Assembly (NCBI RefSeq): GCF_034387475.1
Contig: NZ_JAXCIL010000001.1
Coordinates: forward strand, 3,410,001-3,474,000
From: Pseudomonas sp. Teo4
GTDB lineage: Bacteria; Pseudomonadota; Gammaproteobacteria; Pseudomonadales; Pseudomonadaceae
DNA length: 64,000 nt
Direction: 5' to 3'
Made by a program: the position numbers and the translations under genes. Below the pieces are notes generated by a model. The model was given only the letters and a program-made list of their open reading frames with translations, had not been told where the DNA came from and ran no database searches. The first letter of the stretch is position 1. Every line of letters begins with the position of its first letter. Positions 58,767 to 64,000 of the stretch are shown piece by piece.

Positions 58767-59895
58767 CGGGTCTCTCCGGCGCCCGCCAGGTCGTCCAGCA
58801 GGGCCTGGCCCATGCGCTCGCGACGCCAGCCGCGCAGCGAATCGGGCAGTTGATAGGGGCCGTTGGGGTAGCCGCTCTTGAGCAGCGCTTCCAAGGTCTT
58901 CTTGCGCAGCATCAGTTCCGGCGCGATGCCCAGCCGTTCACCTTCAGCCTGGCCGACGGCGCGCAGGCGCTTGAGAATACCGGCCGCTTCGATCGGCAGT
59001 GGCTCAGGCAACGCCTGCGGCCACTGCTCCTTGGGCAGGCTGGCAGCACGCTTGATCAGCTGGATCAGAAACTCGCCGTCCTGACGAATGGTGCGCGGGT
59101 GCATCTCGTCGATCTTGGCCAGGCCTGACAGGCTGTCCGGCTGGCTCTTGGCCATAGGCCACAGCGAGTGTTCCTTGAGGATACGATTGCGCGGCACATC
59201 GCGGCTACGCGCCTCACGCTCGCGCCAGGCACAGAGTTCACGCAACACTGCCAATTGCTGGGGCGACAGCTTCCAGGCCAGCTTGACGTCACGGTACAGG
59301 GTTTCGGGCTCGACTTCACGGCGCAGCTGGGCCACCAGCTCGGCACCGTCTTCCAGCACCCAGGCGTATTTGTCATCGGACAGCCGCGGACGCAAGGCAG
59401 CGAACAGCTCGGCCAGGTGCACGGCATCCTCGGCGGCATAGCTCACCTGGGTTTCCGACAGCGGCCGCTGCAACCAGTCGGATCGGGTTTCGCCCTTGGG
59501 CAGCTCGATATTCAGCACTTCCTGGACCAGGCGCGAATAGCCCATGGAGAAGCCCAGGTTCAGGTAACCACCGGCCAACTGGGTGTCGAACAGCGGCTGC
59601 GGCAGCTTGCCGGTCAGTCGCAACAGCACCTCCAGGTCTTCGCTGCAGGCGTGCAGCACCTTGACCACCGCGCTGTCGTCGAGCAGATCGGCAAAGGGTT
59701 GCCAGTTGCCGATCAGCAGCGGGTCGATCAAAAACGCTCGTTGCCCATCACCGACCTGAACCAGGCCAGCCTTGGGGTAAAGGTGTCGACCCGCATGAAC
59801 TCGGTGTCGAGCGCGACGAAGGGCAGTTCGCGCCAGCGCAGGCAGTGTTCGGCCAGGGTCTGGTCGTCACGGATCCAGTGAATTTCGATGGCCAC
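58763..59895 (-). CDS. rnd: ribonuclease D (frame interrupted)
   Basis: 3'-5' exoribonuclease that trims tRNA and other RNAs, about 377 residues. DEDD exonuclease motifs: [11 protein letters not shown] (Exo I), the central Asp in [11 protein letters not shown] (Exo II) and [10 protein letters not shown] (Exo III, Y-x3-D). One or two HRDC helical domains follow ([20 protein letters not shown]). One base is missing at 59779-59781 so that [20 protein letters not shown] is lost in the written frame. The start is GTG 59895 with GGGAG seven bases before it. Confidence 0.94.
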
Positions 59896-60018
59896 AAGGC
59901 TCTCCCACTAACAATGGCGCGCAGTATATACGGCGCGGGCACTGCTGGTGAAACCTGCGCCATCCTTGGAAAAGATAGACGGCCCTGTCGCTGGCGACAG
60001 AAGCCAACACCGACCGGC

Positions 60019-61655
60019 TCAGCGCTTGGCCGCCAGCCAAGGCCGGCAACTGGCGAACATGTCCAGCGACTGCTTGTAAACCTCGGTATGCACCTGCAGC
60101 AGGCCAAGCATCGAGTGGAACAGGTTGTCCTGCGACAGTGGCGCATCGCTGAGCTTGGCCAGGCAGTCGTTGTCGATGCCGAAGTCTTCGCGGTAGCTGT
60201 CGGAGAACCAGGTCAGCAGCGGCACATGCTTCTGTTGGTCCGGCGCCATCATGTAGGGCGTGCCGTGCAGGTACAGGTTGAATTCGCCCAGGACTCGCCA
60301 TGGTCGGACAGGTAGATCATCGCGGTATCGACCTTGTCCTGCTTGCTGCGCAGGGTGTCGATCAACGAAGCCAGTACCTTGTCGGTGTAGGCAAGGGTGT
60401 TGTCATAACCGTTGATGATTTCCTGCTGGCTGCACTGGTTCAGCGCATTGCTCTGGCACACCGGCGTGAAGCGTTGGCTGCCCGCCGGGTAGCGCTTGTA
60501 GTACTCCGGCCCATGGCTGCCCATCTGGTGCAGTACCAACACGGTGTCCTTGTCGAGGTTGTCGATCAGTTCACCCAGGCCTTGCAGGAGTATCTCGTCG
60601 TGGCATTCGTCATTGGCGCACAGCGCCGGGTCCTTCAGGTTGCTGACATCGACGAACTGCACGCGGTCGCAGGTACCTTTGCAGCCCGACTGGTTGTCGC
60701 GCCACTGCACGGCCAGGCCGGCACGCTGGAGAATGTCCAGCAGCCCCTCGCGGTTCTTGGCCACCCGTGCGTCGTAGTCCTTGCGCCCCATGCCAGAGAA
60801 CATGCAGGGCACCGACACGGCAGTTTCGGTGCCGCAGGAATGCACATCGGAAAACGCCACCAGGCCCTGCTCCTTGGCAAGGTTCGGCGTGGTGTCGCGG
60901 TCATAGCCGAGCACGCCGAAGTTCTCTGCCCGCGCACTTTCGCCCACCACCAACACGGTCAGCGACTTGCGCTCGTGGTGCTGCCAGGCCGCATCGCGGC
61001 GGGCATCTTCGCCATAACTCTGGAAAGGCCGCGCGGCGGTGCCGACGCGCTCGCTGACATAACCAATGGAGGCGCCCACGATGTTGCTGGGGGTGAGCAT
61101 CAGGCGCAGTTCGTGGTGGTTGCGAAACAGCGATGACAAGCCTTGGTAGTTGACCAGAGCCACCGAACCCAGGGCCACGACACAGGCGCCACTGACTACC
61201 AGTTTGCCAAGCAGTTCGCGGTGCCAGGCGCGGTAGGCGATGGGCGCTTTCCACAACAGGACCGAAGGCAATACGCCCAGCAACAGCAAGTAAAGGGCGA
61301 ACTTCAGCGAGAGCAGGTCACGCACTTCGGTAACGTTGGTCTCGGCAATATTACGGAACATGCCCGAATCAATAAGCACACCATATTGATTCATGAAATA
61401 GGCGACACCGGCGCCACTCATGAACAACAGGATCAATATCGGTTTTAATACATAACGGAAAGCAAATAGCGTCAGTATTAGATTAAAGGCGAACAACATC
61501 AGCATGGCGAATGCCAGGCCGAGCCAAAGCCCTGTCATGCCCGGCGGAAGAATTTGCTGCAGGTGCTGCCAGAGGAAGGCATTGAAGCCAATCAACAGGT
61601 AAAGGCTGGCCAGCAGCGTAACCCATTCGGTCCGCAGGGATTTGAAGTTGAGCAT
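60019..61655 (-). CDS. phosphoethanolamine transferase, EptA-like (frame interrupted)
   Basis: Inner-membrane phosphoethanolamine transferase of the EptA/sulfatase family, about 545 residues, which adds phosphoethanolamine to lipid A or core sugars. Five N-terminal helices (about 10-175) carry the periplasmic catalytic domain with VVGESARAENFGVLGYDRDT and the Thr nucleophile in CGTETAVSVPCMFSG; YLSDHGESLGEFNLYLHGTP holds metal ligands. One base is missing at 60291-60292 between GES and LGE. Modification of this kind lowers binding of cationic peptides. The start is ATG 61655; the upstream gap holds a terminator. Confidence 0.9.
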
Positions 61656-61751
61656 CGGCGTTCGCAATCAAGAGTGATTATCACCCAAGGGTCAAAAGAC
61701 ACCTTGGTAAAGTTGGCGAAACTCTAGAAAGCAAACCATCAATTTTTTGTG

Positions 61752-61790
61752 AAAAAGACGCCAACAAATTCGTGAGCCGGCGTCTTTTTT
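61752..61790. terminator. bidirectional Rho-independent terminator
   Basis: AAAAAGACGCC (61752-61762) pairs with GGCGTCTTTTTT (61779-61790) across a 16-bp loop; T-runs serve both strands. It ends the CHMI-like transcript before the eptA-like gene. Confidence 0.85.
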
Positions 61791-61819
61791 GGATTAAATG
61801 AAGTTCATTCAGCTGCCAT

Positions 61820-62185
61820 TCAGCCCGGCAGGTAAAGTTTGGCGTACGGCGCACGGTCGATGTCCAGCACCTCCACGCACAGCTGCAGGTCCAGGCCTGG
61901 GCGTTCCAGAATGGCTTCACGCAGCACGTCCAGCAGGCTGGCGGACAGTTGTGACTTTACTTCGGGCGAACGTCCGTCAAGGATGGCCAGCCGCACATGG
62001 GCGAAGGCGCGCTCGCCTGTCCCGGTGCCCACGCGGTAGTGGGCGAAGGCCTGGGCACGGCTTTTGATGTCCCGTTCATCGGCAAATTGGCCGCTGCCGA
62101 CCAGGGCATGGTTGAGGCGCAGCAACAGCGTATCGACATTCAGTTCGCGCAGGTTGTCGCTGTATTCCAGGTTCAGATGAGGCAT
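61820..62185 (-). CDS. CHMI-like isomerase (tautomerase superfamily)
   Basis: Small protein of the 5-carboxymethyl-2-hydroxymuconate delta-isomerase family (HpaF-like), 121 residues, intact: MPHLNLEYSDNLRELNVDTL, then DIKSRAQAFAHYRVGTGTGE and the C-terminal LCVEVLDIDRAPYAKLYLPG. Pro2, the catalytic base of the superfamily, is present. No other homoprotocatechuate genes are nearby, so the real substrate is unknown. Confidence 0.85.
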   Translation of the reverse strand: MPHLNLEYSDNLRELNVDTLLLRLNHALVGSGQFADERDIKSRAQAFAHYRVGTGTGERAFAHVRLAILDGRSPEVKSQLSASLLDVLREAILERPGLDLQLCVEVLDIDRAPYAKLYLPG

Positions 62186-62302
62186 GGCGCAGGTTCCGGT
62201 TCGCCGAAGGGATGCGACAGCCTACCCCAGTCCCCTACCCGCGCAAAGGCGGCTATCCTCAAAGGTCAGGACCTTACCGACAACCCCGATCGAGGTGAAG
62301 AA

Positions 62303-62539
62303 ATGCCAGTTCCGCACGATCTGCTCGCTGACCTGCACGTATCCGCCGACCAGTTCCAGGCACTCATCGACAAGGACCAGGAGCTCCACAAGCTGCACAA
62401 GGAATACAACGCCAAGGACAAGGAAGTGCTGGTCGCCGAAGGCAACGCCAGTGGCGATGAGGCCGTCAATCGCCTACGCAAGGAGCGCCTGCTGATCAAG
62501 GACAAGATCGAACGGATCATTCATCCGCCCAAATCCTGA
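62303..62539 (+). CDS. YdcH/DUF465-family protein
   Basis: Small coiled-coil protein of 78 residues: MPVPHDLLADLHVSADQFQA, then a long charged helix LIDKDQELHKLHKEYNAKDK and a second one RLRKERLLIKDKIERIIHPP. This is the DUF465 (YdcH) pattern; function unknown. AGGTGAAG precedes the ATG. The frame is intact. Confidence 0.9.
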   Translation: MPVPHDLLADLHVSADQFQALIDKDQELHKLHKEYNAKDKEVLVAEGNASGDEAVNRLRKERLLIKDKIERIIHPPKS

Positions 62540-62567
62540 TTGATCGCCAGATTTTCATTGAATTCAC

Positions 62568-62646
62568 CGGCCTTTTCGCGGGTAAACCCGCTCCCACATT
62601 GACTCTGCAGAACCTGTGGGAGCGGGTTTACCCGCGAAGAGGCCGG
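62568..62646. repeat. REP pair, CGGGTAAACCCG type
   Basis: CCGGCCTTTTCGCGGGTAAA and its inverted copy ending GCGAAGAGGCCGG; lies between the convergent ydcH-like and PLP-enzyme genes, 6 bp before the latter's stop. Confidence 0.9.
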
Positions 62647-62652
62647 TAACCC

Positions 62653-63836
62653 TCACACGCCAGCAGAAGCCTTGAGCGCCGTATCCAGGTCCTCGATCAG
62701 ATCGCGGTAATCCTCGATCCCCACCGACAGGCGCAACAGGCTTTCACTGATCCCCATCGCGTCCTTCTGCTCCGGGCTCAACGAGTTGTGCGACATGCTC
62801 CAGGAGTGGTTGATCATGCTTTCGACCCCGCCCAGCGAATCGGCCAGAACAAAGATCCGCAGTGCTTCCACCAGACGATTGAGCGCCGCCCGGTCGCCGC
62901 CCTTGATCTTCATCGCCACCACCGCACCGCCAGCGCGCATCTGGCGCTTGCACAGCTCATGCTGCGGGTGGCTTTCCAGGCCTGGGTAGTACACTTTCTC
63001 GATCTGCGGATGGCTTTCGAGGAAGCGCGCCACCTGCAGCGCATTGGCGCACTGGCGCTCCATGCGCACATCGAGGGTCTTGAGCCCCGCAGGGCCAGGT
63101 AGCAGTCGAACGGCCCCTGGATTGCGCCAACCGCCATGCTGATCTTGCGCAGGCGCGCCAGCAGATCTTCGTTGGCGGCCACTACCACGCCACCCGTGAG
63201 GTCGGAATGGCCACCGATGTACTTGCTCGCCGAGTGCATAACCAGGTCGACGCCGAGGGTGATCGGGCGCTGGTTCCAGGGCGAGCAGAAGGTGTTGTCG
63301 ATGCAGGTGAGGATGCCGCGTGAACGGGCCAGGTCGCACACGGCTTTGATGTCAACCAGGTGCAGCAACGGGTTGGTGGGCGACTCGATCCAGATCAGCT
63401 GGGTCTCGGGACGAATCGCCTGCGCCACGGCGTCCAGGTCGTTGAGGTCGACATAGGTGGTGGTCAGCCCGGAGGTACGCCCGCGGTAGTCCTCCAGAAT
63501 CCGGAAGGTGCCGCCATAGACACCGTTCATCACCACCACGTGGGCGTCCTTGGGCAGCAGCTCGAGCACCGTGGCGGTGGCGTTCACACCGGAGGCACAG
63601 GCCACAGCGCCGACGCCCTCTTCCAGGGCGGCAACACAGGTTTCATAGGCATGCCGCGTCGGGTTGCCTACGCGGCTGTAGGCGTACTCGGGGTTATCGT
63701 CCAGGCTGCGCTTGATGTACGAACTGGCGGTGTAGATCGGCGGGAAGATCGCATTGTCGGCGACACTGAACTGCTCACCGGCGTGGATGGTGCGGGTGGC
63801 GAAATTACGCGGCTTGTCGGACATGGTGGGGGCCAT
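62653..63836 (-). CDS. cystathionine gamma-synthase/lyase-family PLP enzyme (frame interrupted)
   Basis: PLP enzyme of the Cys/Met metabolism family, about 394 residues, acting in trans-sulfuration (gamma-synthase, gamma-lyase or sulfhydrylase). Marks: AYSRVGNPTRHAYETCVAAL, ACASGVNATATVLELL, the PLP Lys in MHSASKYIGGHSDLTGG and SLGGVESMINHSWSMSH near the end. One base is missing at 63085-63088. No clear ribosome-binding site helps choose between Met 63836 and Met 63824. It diverges from an Lrp/AsnC gene, a common pairing for amino-acid degradation enzymes. Confidence 0.9.
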
Positions 63837-63964
63837 TTGCTGAAAGGGGGCAGGTTGAAGAGCGCCACTATCTCACACCCATGCAAGGTGCTCCTATAGC
63901 GGTATTTTTTGCTAGATCAGGCTAATCTCGGAGAATATTTTTCTCTGCAGGCCGCCAGACACCT

Positions 63965-64000
63965 ATGGACAGTTTCGACCAGCACATCCTGACCCTCCTC
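63965..64000 (+). CDS. Lrp/AsnC-type regulator, N-terminal fragment
   Basis: Only 12 codons before the window ends: MDSFDQHILTLL, the typical start of an Lrp/AsnC winged helix (D-x-x-D-x-x-I-L-x-x-L). It is divergent from the trans-sulfuration gene, which it may control. The identification rests on this short motif and context. Confidence 0.6.
   Translation, partial: MDSFDQHILTLL

Overview
The window is a piece of a Pseudomonas chromosome, most likely of the P. putida group. Evidence: high GC, aceK, lpxO, a YcgN/YcgL/RNase D neighbourhood, pxpABC, and about 16 intergenic REP/BIME-type palindromes of the two classic putida forms (GCCGGCAAGCCGGCTCCCAC and CGGGTAAACCCGCTCCCAC). No rRNA, tRNA, prophage, insertion sequence or CRISPR array is visible.

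A property of the sequence dominates the reading. About sixty small indels, mostly loss of one base in a G or C run, interrupt roughly 35 of about 65 genes. Each is repaired by one base, after which the protein family continues. This looks like uncorrected sequencing error, not gene decay, so coordinates given here span the whole restored gene and the break is noted.

Layout. 1-3.8 kb: partial LysE exporter, hicBA toxin-antitoxin pair with a palindromic operator, a threonine/serine dehydratase divergent from a MocR regulator with phased direct repeats, and a small secreted DUF2790 protein. 4.2-13.4 kb: housekeeping and small genes (GNAT, peptide deformylase, YihY, CsbD, a secreted beta-helix protein, CvfB-like RNA-binding protein, a DUF6279 lipoprotein, AceK, an EamA transporter).

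13.6-29.1 kb: the most interesting region, a co-oriented, tightly spaced catabolic cluster. It holds a Tau/Ssu-type ABC importer, two short-chain dehydrogenases, a cupin, an alpha/beta hydrolase, an IclR regulator, a ThDP-dependent decarboxylase-like enzyme, an aspartate-dehydrogenase-like enzyme, an aldehyde dehydrogenase, a two-domain VOC (extradiol-type) protein, a 75-residue protein, a Rieske oxygenase and its FMN/2Fe-2S reductase, then an outer-membrane porin. The promoters at the two ends share near-identical elements, so importer operon and porin are probably co-regulated. The substrate is unknown; the gene set suggests uptake, ring hydroxylation, ring cleavage, decarboxylation and aldehyde oxidation of an aromatic, perhaps nitrogen-containing, compound.

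29.2-46.5 kb: DUF4265 protein, EamA transporter, LpxO lipid A hydroxylase, CysK, a MoxR ATPase plus VWA protein pair, a 5-oxoprolinase operon pxpABC with an MFS carrier and divergent LysR regulator, a 221-bp nested inverted repeat, a YafJ-type amidotransferase, oligopeptidase B, a cyclic-nucleotide-binding protein, YajD and a SpoU-type methyltransferase. 46.6-54.5 kb: a second catabolic block (aldehyde dehydrogenase, DapA-like lyase, MFS carrier, FAD amine oxidase-like enzyme, GntR regulator) and a neighbouring amino-acid permease. 54.9-64 kb: a peptidase-M61-like protein without its zinc site, YcgN, a nitroreductase, a D-2-hydroxyacid dehydrogenase, YcgL, RNase D, a phosphoethanolamine transferase, a CHMI-like isomerase, YdcH, a cystathionine-type PLP enzyme and the first codons of a divergent Lrp/AsnC regulator.
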